From Enterococcus canis NBRC 100695 (GTDB lineage Bacteria; Bacillota; Bacilli; Lactobacillales; Enterococcaceae), in the NCBI RefSeq assembly GCF_001544375.1, contig NZ_BCQJ01000008.1, positions 27,393 to 91,392 on the forward strand: a DNA stretch of 64,000 nt. The letters are read 5' to 3'. The notes under the pieces were generated by a model, which worked only from the letters and a program-made list of their open reading frames with translations, was not told where the DNA came from and made no database searches. Positions 1 through 10,288 of this stretch are shown in pieces (positions within the stretch are counted from its first letter, which is position 1; each line of letters starts with the position of its first letter). Position numbers and translations under genes: made by a program.

Positions 1-951
1 TTCCAAAGCATCGATTTCGTCTAGAACTTCTTTCGATTTCTTAAAGATTTGTTCCATCCGTGCTTCGATGATTTCTGACAAATAGCGTTCGTCAACTTTT
101 ACAGGTTCCGCTTTACCAATCACATCTACTGGGAATTCTTCGCTAGCTGATGTACGTTCTGGATAAGCATCGCCGTAATTGATTTTCAAGGCTTCAGCAT
201 TGTTAAAAGATGTATTCAAAACGATTGAGATATCTTTTGTAACAAACTCGCCGCCCTCTTGATTTACGTGAGTGAATTTCAATTGTTTGTCGTGCATCAC
301 GGCTGTGGTTGTTTGACCCCCACCCATGTCAATCACGATTGTACCAAAATCTTTTTCACCGTCAGATAAAATCGTTTCCGTCAAAGCTAGTGGGCTGATA
401 AGCATTTCGCTTACTTGCAAGCCAGCTTTTTCCACACACTTACGTGTATTGTGAATGATAGTTTTAGGTCCTGTGAACACTAAACCAAACATTTCTAGGC
501 GTACACCAATCATACCGCGAGGATCTTTGATTCCTTCAAAGCCATCCACTGTAAATTCTTGTGGGATGATTGTCACGATTTGACGTTCTGGTGGTGTTGA
601 ACGGACTAATGCTGCTGATGCCACATTGCGGACATCTTCATCCGTGATTTCTTTTGATTCACTGTTCACAGCGATCATACCTTGGCAGTTTTCAACTTCC
701 AAAAGATTTGCTGGTAAGCCTACGCTTACTGTTGTAATTTTGATGCCGGCTTTTTCTTCGGCTTGACGTACGGCACGTTGAATGGCTTGAACGGTCTTAT
801 CGATGTCCACGATGATCCCTCTGTTCAACCCTTCTGATTTTGCATTCCCTACACCTATGATATTCATTTGGCCTTCAATAAATTCAGCCACGACAACTTT
901 TACAGATGTTGTACCGATATCCAGCCCAACATACATTCCTGTCTTTGCCAT
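1..951 (-). CDS. ftsA: Cell division protein FtsA (C-terminus cut by window edge)
   Basis: Actin-like ATPase that tethers FtsZ to the membrane and helps assemble the septal ring. The 317 visible codons start at an ATG preceded by GGAGGG and open with MAKTGMYVGLDIGTTSVKV, the phosphate-1 loop of the actin/Hsp70 fold. A second nucleotide loop, DMGGGQTTT, follows near residue 205. The reading frame is open to base 1, so the C-terminal membrane-binding helix lies outside the window. It is the last visible gene of the dcw cluster, 165 bp after divIB; ftsZ is expected next. FtsA identity is firm. Confidence 0.96.
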   Translation of the reverse strand, partial: MAKTGMYVGLDIGTTSVKVVVAEFIEGQMNIIGVGNAKSEGLNRGIIVDIDKTVQAIQRAVRQAEEKAGIKITTVSVGLPANLLEVENCQGMIAVNSESKEITDEDVRNVASAALVRSTPPERQIVTIIPQEFTVDGFEGIKDPRGMIGVRLEMFGLVFTGPKTIIHNTRKCVEKAGLQVSEMLISPLALTETILSDGEKDFGTIVIDMGGGQTTTAVMHDKQLKFTHVNQEGGEFVTKDISIVLNTSFNNAEALKINYGDAYPERTSASEEFPVDVIGKAEPVKVDERYLSEIIEARMEQIFKKSKEVLDEIDALE

Positions 952-1116
952 GAACGGGGTTCCCTCCTAATAATTACGTTATACATACAAACAAAAAATG
1001 TTCGTTTTCATCGATTAGTTTTTTGATTGTCCACTTCTACCAATTCTACCATAAATCAAGGGTATTTAGAAAGCTGATTCTTGATTTATTCTCTTTATTT
1101 TTTCTTAATTTTCATT

Positions 1117-2094
1117 TTACTCTGCTTGATTTTCAACATCGTTTTCAGAGCTTTCAGTTTCGTAGGGATAAGAAAAGATTCCTGCCTCCATATCAATTAC
1201 CCCAGACTCTTTCATTTGTTTGGCCACTTGAGGATAATAAGCCATCTTCTCTGCCAACGTTTCAATTGGCACCAACACCTGATTTTTATCATTCATGTAC
1301 AAACGGACTAAATCTGGATTGGCTTTTGAAGGAGCATAATGGATTTCAGAGACTGCATTTTGCAATTCCGATGGCAGTTTCTTGAAGGCTTTTAAAAAAC
1401 TTTCAATCGTCTTTTGTTCCTCAAAGCCCTCCAAAACAGGCAAATCTTTGCTGATTTTCTTTTGAGACTCTTCTAAGATAACACCATTTGCCAAGATTGG
1501 GTAGTACTCTTTTTTCCGTAATGACCAAGCAACTTCGGGATATTCCGTTACTTTTATCGCCAGTTCATTGGGGAATTGCCACTGGATTTGTGCTGATTGA
1601 ATCCGCGGATTGCTCTTTTTGACAGCGGCCTCTGCTTGCCCACGGTTAGAAAATTGTCCCCATAGACCTGAGCCTAAGGTTAGTTTTGAAGCTTTCTCAA
1701 TGTCCGCTGCTTTAATATGTTCATTACCGGACACCTTAACCACGCCAAGTTTACTATAAGGCGAAACATAATAAGTCAAGCCGATGATTGCAATCAGAAA
1801 TGGTGAAATAATTAAAGCCATGCGTTTTAGTAACCGTCGATGCCGTTCCTTTTTCAAATTAGGCAATCGATCGGCAAAAGATTGCTTTCGCGGCAAAGGC
1901 TGCGTCTCTTCTAGCGGTGTCTCTTCTGTTTCCAGCTCCGGTTCAGCTGGCGCTTCTTCATTTGACAATACCTTAGGTTCCCAAGTTGCCTGCTCACCGC
2001 GCTCTTTTTGGTATTTCAGATTTTCTTTTTGCCATGGCGTGAGCGTTGACTCATCAGTATGCTTTTCATCTTCTTTATTACTGATGGGGCTCAC
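1117..2094 (-). CDS. divIB: Cell division protein DivIB/FtsQ
   Basis: Bitopic division protein that forms the FtsL-DivIC-DivIB complex and links the septal ring to peptidoglycan synthesis. A long charged, Glu/Pro-rich cytoplasmic tail (about residues 1-88) is followed by one membrane segment (about 91-110), a POTRA-type domain starting at the LGVVKVSGNEHI stretch, the beta domain, and an acidic tail. It lies 6 bp after murG, the usual Gram-positive order. The only in-frame start is a GTG that directly abuts the AAAGGA of its ribosome binding site, so the exact start is uncertain. Confidence 0.93.
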   Translation of the reverse strand: MSPISNKEDEKHTDESTLTPWQKENLKYQKERGEQATWEPKVLSNEEAPAEPELETEETPLEETQPLPRKQSFADRLPNLKKERHRRLLKRMALIISPFLIAIIGLTYYVSPYSKLGVVKVSGNEHIKAADIEKASKLTLGSGLWGQFSNRGQAEAAVKKSNPRIQSAQIQWQFPNELAIKVTEYPEVAWSLRKKEYYPILANGVILEESQKKISKDLPVLEGFEEQKTIESFLKAFKKLPSELQNAVSEIHYAPSKANPDLVRLYMNDKNQVLVPIETLAEKMAYYPQVAKQMKESGVIDMEAGIFSYPYETESSENDVENQAE

Positions 2095-2100
2095 TCCTTT

Positions 2101-3195
2101 CTACTTTACGATTTGTTGGACGACCTTCAGCAAACGGTCCGCCGCATCTGGAATTCCTTCTTTTCTAGAGGCATCAGCCATACGCTGGCGCTTGTCCTCA
2201 TCTAGTAAAATACTTTCTATTGAATCTGTCAACCTTTCGCCAGAAAGATCATTGTCAGCAATCATCTCCACGGCGCCGACATTCGCTAAGCTTTGGGCGT
2301 TTTTAGTCTGGTGATCATTGGTAACATACGGACTTGGGATCAAGATTGCCGGTAGGCCCAATGCAGTAAACTCCGCAATCGAAGTAGCTCCCGCGCGTCC
2401 TACCATTAAATCAACATTTGCTAAAACTTCCGGCATCTGTTCAATATAAGGTACGACTTTAACATTAGTCAGTTGTTTTAACTGATCCGCCATTTGTTCT
2501 TGAAATGCTTGATAATAGCGCTCGCCTGAGGCATACAATACTTGATAATTTTTGCCTTCAAAATTGCCAACGGCTTCACTAAAGGCTTGGTTGATTTTCA
2601 AGGCTCCTTGACTGCCGCCAAAGATCACTGCTGTGGGTATTCCTTGCTGCAAATCGTACTGATTCAAAATCGTTGATTTGGCAATTCCCACTACCTCTTG
2701 GGCTCGGGGGTTCCCGGTCAAGACAACTTTTTCATCAGGGAAATAACTGGCAGCATCTGGAAAACAAATGGCTACACGATCAACGTATTTGCTTAAAAAT
2801 TTATTGGTAATCCCCGGTACACTGTTCTGCTCATGGACAATTGTGGGCACTTTTAATTTAGCCGCTGCATAAACCACTGAACCTGATACATAACCACCCG
2901 TACCAATTACCACATCTGGCTTAAACTCTTTAATTATTGCTTTCGCTCTACTAATACTATTTAGGAAGAGGTAGACCGTCCGAAAATTTTCTGGACTAAG
3001 CGAACGCTTGAAGCCTTGAATTTTGATGGTCTTAAAAGGGACACCTGCTTGCGGGACTATTTTGCTTTCCAAGCCACGCTCAGTACCGACATATAAAAAC
3101 TCTGTATCTGGTTGAATTATCTTCATGTGTTTGATAAACGAGAGTGCCGGATAAATATGGCCGCCGGTGCCACCACCTGTCATTAAGATTCTCAT
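2101..3195 (-). CDS. murG: UDP-GlcNAc:undecaprenyl-PP-MurNAc-pentapeptide GlcNAc transferase
   Basis: Adds GlcNAc to lipid I to make lipid II on the inner membrane face. The 364-residue length is normal for a GT28 enzyme. The N-terminal glycine-rich loop [13 protein letters not shown] (about residues 6-18) and the C-terminal UDP-binding segment with [15 protein letters not shown] are both present. Its ATG overlaps the murD stop codon (ATGA), which indicates translational coupling. The start has a GAGGTG site 5 bases upstream. Confidence 0.97.
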   Translation of the reverse strand: MRILMTGGGTGGHIYPALSFIKHMKIIQPDTEFLYVGTERGLESKIVPQAGVPFKTIKIQGFKRSLSPENFRTVYLFLNSISRAKAIIKEFKPDVVIGTGGYVSGSVVYAAAKLKVPTIVHEQNSVPGITNKFLSKYVDRVAICFPDAASYFPDEKVVLTGNPRAQEVVGIAKSTILNQYDLQQGIPTAVIFGGSQGALKINQAFSEAVGNFEGKNYQVLYASGERYYQAFQEQMADQLKQLTNVKVVPYIEQMPEVLANVDLMVGRAGATSIAEFTALGLPAILIPSPYVTNDHQTKNAQSLANVGAVEMIADNDLSGERLTDSIESILLDEDKRQRMADASRKEGIPDAADRLLKVVQQIVK

Positions 3196-4565
3196 TGTTC
3201 CACCTCTTTTTTCAAACGAGCTACTGCTTGCATAAAGCGCTCGCCACGAATTTCAAAGTTGGTGTATTGATCCCAGCTGGCATTGGCTGGAGATAGGAGA
3301 ATCGTATCTCCAGGTTCAGAGTAACGATAGGCAATAGGCACGGCCGTTTCGGCATTTTCCGTCAATTCAATTACCGCTACGCCAGCTTTTTCAGCCGTCT
3401 TTTGTAATTTTTCTTTCGTTTCGCCAAAAAGAACGATTGCTTTCAACCCGGTTAAATAGGGTTCTAATTCATCAAACTCATTGCCTCGGTCCAAACCACC
3501 AGCCAATAAAATCAAATTGGAACGTTCAAAGCCTGCTAGAGCTTTCTCAGTTGCCAAGCTATTAGTCGCTTTTGAATCATTATAAAAACGACGACCGTTG
3601 ATTTCGCCAACATATTGTGTTCGGTGTGGTACACCCGTAAATAGACTTAACGCATGCCGGATGGCAGCGGTAGGTACTCCTCGTAATTTTGCTACTGCAA
3701 TAGCCGCTAAAGCATTTTCGATGTTATGACTTCCCGGCACGCCTAAATCACTTGCTGGCATGATTTCTTCTTCCAGATAGAATAATTTCCCTTCAGCCAG
3801 ATAGGCCCCCGCCACTTTTTCCGTGGTGGAAAATGGTACCACCGTAGCCTTAGTTGACTTGGCTAATTCTCGTAACTCCACTTGATTAAAATTTAAAATC
3901 AACTGGTCAGCCGCCGTCATATTTTCTTGAATACGCCATTTTGCTGCTACGTATTCTTCTCGTGTACCATGATAATCAATATGTGCTTCGTATAAATTCG
4001 TGATTACCGCGATTTGCGGATGGAACTGTGTAATGCCCAATAATTGAAAACTAGAAAGCTCCATCACCAGCTCGTCATCTTTAGTTGCCTCTTGTGCGAC
4101 GGAGCTAGCGGGAAAACCAATATTACCTGATAAACGAGCCAACCCGTTTGCTCGCTCCGTATTCAGTAATTGGGCAATCATGGTTGTCGTAGTTGTTTTA
4201 CCATTCGTGCCAGTGATACCGATAATAGGACATTCCGCAATCTCATAAGCCAATTCAACTTCTGTAATAATTGGGATTCCTTTTTCTTGAGCTTTTACGA
4301 CTAACGGATTGGTATATGGAATACCGGGATTTTTGACCATCAACGAGAAATCTTCATCCAATAATTCAATTGGATGACCACCCGTAACAACACGAATACC
4401 CAAGCTTAATAAGTCTTGGGCGTCAGGGTTTTGATCAAATTGTTTACCGTCATTTACTGTTACAAATGCCCCTAGCTCATGCAGCAAAAGAGCCGCACTT
4501 ACGCCGCTCTTTGCTAACCCTAAAACTAGGACTTTTTGGTTTTCATAGTTCGTCACTTTTTTCAT
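3192..4565 (-). CDS. murD: UDP-N-acetylmuramoyl-L-alanine:D-glutamate ligase
   Basis: Cytoplasmic Mur ligase that adds D-Glu to UDP-MurNAc-L-Ala using ATP. It has an N-terminal Rossmann-like UDP-binding domain ([15 protein letters not shown]), the Mur ATP loop [12 protein letters not shown] near residue 117, a central ATPase domain and a C-terminal ligase domain with the YNDSKATN segment. The 457-residue length is typical. It sits between mraY (13 bp upstream) and murG (4-bp overlap). Confidence 0.97.
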   Translation of the reverse strand: MKKVTNYENQKVLVLGLAKSGVSAALLLHELGAFVTVNDGKQFDQNPDAQDLLSLGIRVVTGGHPIELLDEDFSLMVKNPGIPYTNPLVVKAQEKGIPIITEVELAYEIAECPIIGITGTNGKTTTTTMIAQLLNTERANGLARLSGNIGFPASSVAQEATKDDELVMELSSFQLLGITQFHPQIAVITNLYEAHIDYHGTREEYVAAKWRIQENMTAADQLILNFNQVELRELAKSTKATVVPFSTTEKVAGAYLAEGKLFYLEEEIMPASDLGVPGSHNIENALAAIAVAKLRGVPTAAIRHALSLFTGVPHRTQYVGEINGRRFYNDSKATNSLATEKALAGFERSNLILLAGGLDRGNEFDELEPYLTGLKAIVLFGETKEKLQKTAEKAGVAVIELTENAETAVPIAYRYSEPGDTILLSPANASWDQYTNFEIRGERFMQAVARLKKEVEQ

Positions 4566-4578
4566 CTTACTGTTCTCC

Positions 4579-5544
4579 TTAGTAAAGAATCCATAAGGTC
4601 AATGCGGAGCATAGGAGCGCCACCAGCCAAAAGATCCCGTCGATTTTCCATTCGGTCCAACCGCTCATTTCGAAGTGGTGGTGGATCGGTGACATTTTAA
4701 ACAAGCGTTTGCCTGTTAATTTGAAGGATGCTACTTGCAGCATCACACTGGCAGTTTCAATCACATAAACTAGTCCCACCAGAAGTAATGTCCACTCTTG
4801 CCGCAATAAAATCGAAATAGCAGCTAACAGTCCCCCTAAAGCAAGGGAACCAACATCTCCCATAAAAATTTTTGCTGGTTTACGGTTATAAGGGAAAAAG
4901 CCAATCAGGCCACCAATAATACTCAAACAAACGATGAACACATCATACTGTTGTTGCTTCCAAGCAATAATGGCGTAGGTGGCAAACGAAATCGTCCCTA
5001 GCCCGGAGACTAGGCCATCAATACCATCGGTTAAATTAACCGCATTGGAAAAGCCTACTAGCCAGAAGATTACAAACAAACTGTAAAGAATGCCCATAGG
5101 AATTTCCACAACACCAAAGAAGTTTAAGGAGTCTGGAAACTGTTCGCTTCGATAAACAAAGTAGAAAACGACCGCACCTAAAATTTGACCAATTAGCTTT
5201 TGTAATGAATTTAGGCCCATATTGCGTTTACGGAATATTTTGATGAAATCATCTAAAAAGCCTAAAGCACCATATAAAAAGAGGATGAATAGTAGGATGA
5301 ACAAGGATGGTGTCAATTCTTTCGACCAAGCACCCACCCAAATCGCTGTCACAAAAGCACTAACGAGGAATACAAAGCCACCCATCGTAGGGGTACCAGC
5401 TTTACTGTTATGCCACGTTGGTCCTTCTTCACGAATACTTTGCCCTTGCTTCTTCATCTGAAAATAGCCAATGAATAACGGCATTGCCGCAAAGGTGATC
5501 GCGAAACTACTGGCGATCGGTAAAAATATTTTTGTCCACTCCAT
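4579..5544 (-). CDS. mraY: Phospho-MurNAc-pentapeptide transferase
   Basis: Integral membrane enzyme that transfers phospho-MurNAc-pentapeptide to undecaprenyl phosphate, giving lipid I. About ten hydrophobic segments are visible. Family signatures are all present: the DDFIKI aspartate pair, [24 protein letters not shown] and the [11 protein letters not shown] histidine loop. The length of 321 residues is normal. A GGAGAG site precedes the ATG. It lies 22 bp after the PBP2X gene. Confidence 0.97.
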   Translation of the reverse strand: MEWTKIFLPIASSFAITFAAMPLFIGYFQMKKQGQSIREEGPTWHNSKAGTPTMGGFVFLVSAFVTAIWVGAWSKELTPSLFILLFILFLYGALGFLDDFIKIFRKRNMGLNSLQKLIGQILGAVVFYFVYRSEQFPDSLNFFGVVEIPMGILYSLFVIFWLVGFSNAVNLTDGIDGLVSGLGTISFATYAIIAWKQQQYDVFIVCLSIIGGLIGFFPYNRKPAKIFMGDVGSLALGGLLAAISILLRQEWTLLLVGLVYVIETASVMLQVASFKLTGKRLFKMSPIHHHFEMSGWTEWKIDGIFWLVALLCSALTLWILY

Positions 5545-5566
5545 ACTATCTCTCCTAAAATTCTGC

Positions 5567-7780
5567 TTATTGACTCAAGGTAACGGTCAACTGATCTGTG
5601 ACCTTAGCCCCCGGAGCAATGCTTTGTTTGGTTGCGTATCCTTCACCCTCGAAGGAAACCGTGATACCCAAAAGTTTTGCTAAATGGGTAATATCATTTT
5701 TGGACCAATCTGTGATATCTGGCATCAAATGCTCGCCACCTGTCAGCAAGATCAGTCGCTGATTTGGTAATAATTTTTCGCCAGCCTTCGTTGACTGTTC
5801 GCTGATTTTTTCGCCATTACCGATTACTACCGGCTCCAAGCCATTACGACGCGCATCGCTAGCAGCCTCGTCTCCAGAAAGATTACGATAATCGGCTACT
5901 TCAACTTTTTCTTCTGCCAAATCTTCTGTTACTTGCGCATCTTGATCTTCCAAATCCATTGCTCGTTTCAATAGCGGGTTAGCAATCGTTGCGATTGAGG
6001 TTTTATCATAATCCTGAGTTGGATGCTGCATTGTAATGTAGAGAATGTAGCGCGGCTGATTAGCTGGCACCATTTCCACAACGGAATAAATGTAGTTGGT
6101 ACCTTCTAAATAATACTCACCAGTTTCAGGGTTGTAGATCTGTGCCGTCCCGGTTTTAGCTGCCACATGCTCATCATTCACTTTATAAACATCATAAGCC
6201 AACCCATATTCTGGATCTTCTGTCGTATCAATCATAAATTCTCGCACAGTTTTAGCTGCCTCTGCACTAACGGGTTGTCCCAAAACTTCAGGTCCAATGA
6301 CCCGTTCTTTATTTTTCTGAGTATCCACGATTTTACTAATAAAATGTGGTTGGAGCATCGTACCATCATTGGCGATTGCAGTGAAAGCTCGCATCATTTG
6401 GAAATTAGTCACTGAGACCTGTTGTCCAAAAGCACTCATAGCCATATCCACGGCGTTATTAGTTGGGACTGAACCGGATGATTCTGGGGTCAATCCCGAG
6501 TTGGTACTTTGACCAAAATCAAACCGATGTAAATAATCTAGCCACTTGTCTCCTAATTTTTCTTGCAAGTGGACCATCCCAACGTTACTGGACCATGATA
6601 AGGCTTGTCGGTAGGTTAGGTACCCCTTTTCACCAAAGTCCCAGTCATTGATCGTCGCGTCATACAATTTAATCGTACCCGCTTTAAATGTTTCGTTGGG
6701 ATCCACTACGCCTTCATTCAAGGCTGCAGCCATTGTCAAAATTTTCATAGTTGAGCCTGGCTCGTATGCGTCTTCTACTAACATATTGCGCCATAGATCA
6801 TCATTTTTCAGTTGCTTTTCTGGATCAAAAGTCGGGCGTTGACTCATTGCCAAAATTTCTGCAGTGTCAGCCTTCATTAGGATTGCCGTCATATTTTCTG
6901 GTTTAAATTTTTTGTTTGCTTGATCCATTAATGTTTCTAGATAAGATTGCAAACGGGCATCCAGGGTTGTGTAAACGTCTTGACCATCTACCGCTTTCTT
7001 CTCTTCAGCGACCGTTCCAGGTAATGGATTCCCATATTGGTCTTTTTCATAATAAATCTTGCCATTGGTTCCGCTCAAGATATCATTAAAGGACTTTTCA
7101 ACCCCCATAACACCAGTCAGGCCTTTACTTTCATTTTCAGCATCAGCTGGTTGTACAAAACCAATAAAGTGGGAAGCAAAGGTCCCATTAGGATAGATGC
7201 GTGCAGGATGCTCACTGAACTGAATCCCCTCCACGCCGGCTTTTTCAAGATCAGCTTCCATTTCATTTTTGGTATTTAAGGAAATATTCTTGCCGTCATT
7301 ACCAAACTCGACTTGGAAGACTTCTTCACCAGCTTTTTTACGATCCATACCATTGTTTAAGTATTCTAGCGTTTTGCTTTCTTTGATTTTCAGATATTTC
7401 TTAAAAACTTCCGCTACCTTAGCAAAGTTTTTCTCTTCTAAATATAACTTCTTTTTTTCCAAGCCCGTGTAAGTTTCATCAAGGATAGCGTAAACAGAGT
7501 AGGACGTTGCATCTTCTGCAATCGGATTGCCAAAACGATCCAAAATCGACCCTCGTTTGGCTTGGACGACACGACTTCCTTCATATAAAGCTTGAGTCTT
7601 TGCCTCTAAAGATTCGCCAGCGACTTTTCCTACTACGACTACATAAGTCAAACGGGAAGCAAACAAAAAGAACAATCCAATACTCGTACCAAAAAGAATG
7701 ATTCCGACTTTTTTGCGATTGTTCATTGGGTTTAGATTTTTATTACGAATGTACTGCTTAATTTTTTCGGTAACTTTCAT
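5567..7780 (-). CDS. Division transpeptidase PBP2X/FtsI with PASTA domains
   Basis: Class B penicillin-binding protein that cross-links septal peptidoglycan. A short cytoplasmic tail and one membrane anchor (about residues 24-50) precede the dimerisation domain. The transpeptidase domain has the active-site motifs S343-TMK346, S397-S-N399 and K542-TG. Two C-terminal PASTA-like repeats follow (about 612-675 and 676-737), as in streptococcal Pbp2x and enterococcal PbpC. The ATG overlaps the ftsL stop (TAATG). The PASTA repeats set it apart from Gram-negative FtsI. The gene name differs between species, so none is given. Confidence 0.95.
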   Translation of the reverse strand: MKVTEKIKQYIRNKNLNPMNNRKKVGIILFGTSIGLFFLFASRLTYVVVVGKVAGESLEAKTQALYEGSRVVQAKRGSILDRFGNPIAEDATSYSVYAILDETYTGLEKKKLYLEEKNFAKVAEVFKKYLKIKESKTLEYLNNGMDRKKAGEEVFQVEFGNDGKNISLNTKNEMEADLEKAGVEGIQFSEHPARIYPNGTFASHFIGFVQPADAENESKGLTGVMGVEKSFNDILSGTNGKIYYEKDQYGNPLPGTVAEEKKAVDGQDVYTTLDARLQSYLETLMDQANKKFKPENMTAILMKADTAEILAMSQRPTFDPEKQLKNDDLWRNMLVEDAYEPGSTMKILTMAAALNEGVVDPNETFKAGTIKLYDATINDWDFGEKGYLTYRQALSWSSNVGMVHLQEKLGDKWLDYLHRFDFGQSTNSGLTPESSGSVPTNNAVDMAMSAFGQQVSVTNFQMMRAFTAIANDGTMLQPHFISKIVDTQKNKERVIGPEVLGQPVSAEAAKTVREFMIDTTEDPEYGLAYDVYKVNDEHVAAKTGTAQIYNPETGEYYLEGTNYIYSVVEMVPANQPRYILYITMQHPTQDYDKTSIATIANPLLKRAMDLEDQDAQVTEDLAEEKVEVADYRNLSGDEAASDARRNGLEPVVIGNGEKISEQSTKAGEKLLPNQRLILLTGGEHLMPDITDWSKNDITHLAKLLGITVSFEGEGYATKQSIAPGAKVTDQLTVTLSQ

Positions 7781-8166
7781 TATTTCACTTTCCTTATATT
7801 ATCCGCATGATCTTTTAAGCCTTTTTCTTTGGCGATCTTTTGGACACGATCAGCACGGCTCAGCTCCCCTTTTTCTTGTTCAAGGCGCGTAATATCCGTT
7901 TTGGTCGTATTCACTTCATTTTGGATTTGACCGATATCAGTCAAGGTTTGGTTCACAGAGGTGCGCATTTGGATCGTCATTACTGCTAAGGCGACACCAG
8001 CTACGACTAATGCCATTACTACGATTCGTTCTAAATAGGTAATATGACGTAGTTTTTTCTTTGGCGAGGTGGTGGTTACTTCTATTTCTATGGGTTGATC
8101 TTTGGCTGGTTCTGCAATAACCGGAATATCCAATTGATATTCTTCGAACTTTTTCAATTCAGCCAT
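7780..8166 (-). CDS. ftsL: Cell division protein FtsL
   Basis: Small bitopic septal protein that pairs with DivIC and DivIB. It has a cytoplasmic N-terminus of about 45 residues, one membrane segment (IVVMALVVAGVALAVMTI) and an extracellular coiled coil rich in Gln/Glu/Lys. Sequence is poorly conserved in this family. The call rests on the topology, the 128-residue size and the position between rsmH and PBP2X, which is invariant in Firmicutes. Confidence 0.92.
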   Translation of the reverse strand: MAELKKFEEYQLDIPVIAEPAKDQPIEIEVTTTSPKKKLRHITYLERIVVMALVVAGVALAVMTIQMRTSVNQTLTDIGQIQNEVNTTKTDITRLEQEKGELSRADRVQKIAKEKGLKDHADNIRKVK

Positions 8167-8180
8167 GAGCTTACCCCTTC

Positions 8181-9134
8181 CTAGTCTTTGGTTTTTTCTG
8201 CAATTCGCAGTTTAGCACTGCGAGAGCGATTATTTTCAGCTAATTCTGTTTCGCTGGCCATAATAGGTTTCCGATTCACCAGCTTCAAGATTGGTTGATA
8301 CTCCTCTGGCACCACAGGTAATCCGGGTGGCAGATCTTGAGGTGTACTATATTCTTTAAACATGGTTTTAACGATACGATCTTCCAATGAATGGAAGGTA
8401 ATTACGCTGATGCGGCCACCCTTTTTGATTATGTGAATGGCTTGCTCTAAAGAGTCTTCAACGGCACCTAGTTCATCATTCACTGCGATTCGAATTGCTT
8501 GAAAAATTCGTTTAGCCGGATGACCACCTTTACGGCGAGCCGGTGCGGGTATCGCAGTCTTAATAATTTCAACTAATTCACCAGTTGTTTCGATTGGGGC
8601 TTTAGCCCGAACTCGTTCGATTTCACGCGCAATTTGTTTTGAAAATTTTTCTTCCCCATAACGGTAGAAGATTTTTACTAAATCGTGGTATTCATAGTCA
8701 TTGACTACTTGATATGCACTCAGTTCTTGCGACTGATCCATTCGCATATCTAACGGAGCATCTTGATGATAGCTAAAGCCGCGAGCGGCTTCGTCTAATT
8801 GTGGGGAGGAAACCCCTAAATCATATAAGATTCCATCTACATGATGAACCCCTTCGCTTTCAAGGCGTTCCGTCAAATAACGAAAATTAGCTTTGATAAA
8901 GGTGACCATTTCTTGCTCGACAAATGGCGCTAACCGCTCTTTAGCATGGTCAATGGCTTTTTGATCTTGATCGAAGGCATACAAATGGCCTTTTTCAGAC
9001 AACTGAGACAAAAGGTATTCACTATGCCCTGCACCACCCAAGGTACAGTCTACATAGATGCCATCTGGTTTGATGTCTAATCCATCAACCGTTTCCTTCA
9101 ATAGTACTGTATAGTGTTGAAATGTCTCTGCCAT
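8181..9134 (-). CDS. rsmH: 16S rRNA (cytosine1402-N4)-methyltransferase RsmH
   Basis: SAM-dependent enzyme that N4-methylates C1402 in the 16S rRNA decoding centre. The SAM-binding segment [14 protein letters not shown] (about residues 29-42) and downstream family blocks [18 protein letters not shown] and the [15 protein letters not shown] motif are present. The length of 317 is standard. It lies 14 bp behind mraZ and shares its promoter. Confidence 0.97.
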   Translation of the reverse strand: MAETFQHYTVLLKETVDGLDIKPDGIYVDCTLGGAGHSEYLLSQLSEKGHLYAFDQDQKAIDHAKERLAPFVEQEMVTFIKANFRYLTERLESEGVHHVDGILYDLGVSSPQLDEAARGFSYHQDAPLDMRMDQSQELSAYQVVNDYEYHDLVKIFYRYGEEKFSKQIAREIERVRAKAPIETTGELVEIIKTAIPAPARRKGGHPAKRIFQAIRIAVNDELGAVEDSLEQAIHIIKKGGRISVITFHSLEDRIVKTMFKEYSTPQDLPPGLPVVPEEYQPILKLVNRKPIMASETELAENNRSRSAKLRIAEKTKD

Positions 9135-9148
9135 CTTCGATCCTCTTT

Positions 9149-9580
9149 CTAAAAGCCAAAATCAACCATTGTTTCTGCAATCGCATCAAAATCAGCTTCG
9201 GCCTCAGCAGAAAATTCCCGCCAGCGACTTTCATTCCAAATTTCAATTCGATTTGAAACCCCAATAATGGCACACCCTTTTTCCAAACTAGCATGGGTCC
9301 GCAATGTTTGAGGAATGTTGATTCTTCCTTGTTTATCAATTTCACATTCAGTAGCGGCTGAATAGAAAAAGCGTACAAATGTCCGCGTTTCCTTTTTCGC
9401 CATTGGCAATTCTGCTAGTTTTTCTTCCAGCTTTTGCCATTCGCTGAGAGGATAGCCAAATAAACAGCCGTCCATGCCACGGGTTACGACGAAACGTTCG
9501 CCGAGTTTTTCGCGAAGTTTTGAAGGCACGATTAATCGGCCTTTTGCATCGATATTATGTTGAAATTCACCCATAAACAT
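9149..9580 (-). CDS. mraZ: Transcriptional regulator MraZ
   Basis: First gene of the dcw cluster. It encodes a DNA-binding protein of two tandem SpoVT/AbrB-like folds ([19 protein letters not shown] and a second copy around [13 protein letters not shown]). The 143-residue length is normal. MraZ proteins bind short direct repeats in front of their own gene. Three such repeats with exact 10-bp spacing are found 40 bp upstream, so autoregulation of the cluster is likely. Confidence 0.96.
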   Translation of the reverse strand: MFMGEFQHNIDAKGRLIVPSKLREKLGERFVVTRGMDGCLFGYPLSEWQKLEEKLAELPMAKKETRTFVRFFYSAATECEIDKQGRINIPQTLRTHASLEKGCAIIGVSNRIEIWNESRWREFSAEAEADFDAIAETMVDFGF

Positions 9581-9620
9581 CTAGACTTCACCCGCTTCCC
9601 CCACTCGATAAAAACAGTCT

Positions 9621-9650
9621 ACCACAATCCACCACTTTCTACCACCGGAA
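9621..9650 (-). promoter_or_regulatory. MraZ-binding repeats upstream of mraZ
   Basis: Three copies of ACCAC on the plus strand start at 9621, 9631 and 9641, read as GTGGT/GTGGA units on the minus strand with exact 10-bp periodicity. This is the arrangement described for MraZ operators in Gram-positive bacteria and mollicutes. An AT-rich block with a TATATA element lies just upstream on the minus strand (around 9665) and may be the -10 region. Confidence 0.8.
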
Positions 9651-9744
9651 ATCAGAAGGCATATGTATATAAATTGTTATTTAAAAAAAATGTAATATTT
9701 TTTAACTGTTTATCATCTTAGAAAAGCTTGCTATAACGCAGAAA

Positions 9745-9772
9745 TAGGCGGGTCCTCAGATCCGCCTACAGT
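9745..9772 (-). terminator. Hairpin after the DUF3397 gene
   Basis: AGGCGG and CCGCCT arms form a GC-rich hairpin at the end of the DUF3397 reading frame. The following T tract is weak, so termination may be partial. Confidence 0.45.
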
Positions 9773-10134
9773 GAATGTATAATATTCAAAATGATCATTA
9801 ACAGATACACGATCAAGGTGATCAAAAAAGTCAATCGCCAGAACATCTTGAAAAAACGACGATACTCCAAGTCGCCATAGTAGTAGGCATGAAAAACGGC
9901 TACCCCAATCCCTACTAATAAGATGGTAATCAAAAAGTAAGGCACAATGGAGACCGCAAACGTATCCCTGGAAACTTCATGGAGACCCAGTAATAGAAAA
10001 GGCGTTGCTATATCCGGTGTCCGGATGTGGAACCGCTCTGTCAAAGAAAAAGTGGAGATCAAAAAATTACAGGCAAATAGAACAATAACTGGAAATACAT
10101 ACCAAAAAAGCATAGCCGCTGACAACAAATACAT
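9766..10134 (-). CDS. DUF3397 family membrane protein
   Basis: Small integral membrane protein with four hydrophobic segments and the family-like stretch RIRTPDIATPFLLLGLH (seen here as HIRTPDIATPFLLL) in a loop. The function of DUF3397 is unknown. Genes of this family commonly stand directly upstream of mraZ in lactobacilli and enterococci, which fits here. The start is uncertain: an upstream GTG (10155) and an ATG (10134) are in frame, and GAGGGA abuts the ATG. The ATG is used, giving 122 residues. Confidence 0.75.
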   Translation of the reverse strand: MYLLSAAMLFWYVFPVIVLFACNFLISTFSLTERFHIRTPDIATPFLLLGLHEVSRDTFAVSIVPYFLITILLVGIGVAVFHAYYYGDLEYRRFFKMFWRLTFLITLIVYLLMIILNIIHSL

Positions 10135-10288
10135 TCCCTCACAATCTCTTTTCACTATTGATACTATACTGTATAAACATTACATTGGTGTTTCATTTAC
10201 TTTAAAAATCTCTTTCGCTTATAAGAAGGTTTTCTAACAGCCAAGATTGCTCGTTTCCGTTATACTGAAAGAGAAGGAGGCGAGACAT

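Noticed and set aside
10247..10288. Upstream TTG start for the CorA-type gene
   Set aside because: No ribosome binding site, and a TATACT element lies inside the extension; the GTG at 10289 has GGAGG at the right distance.
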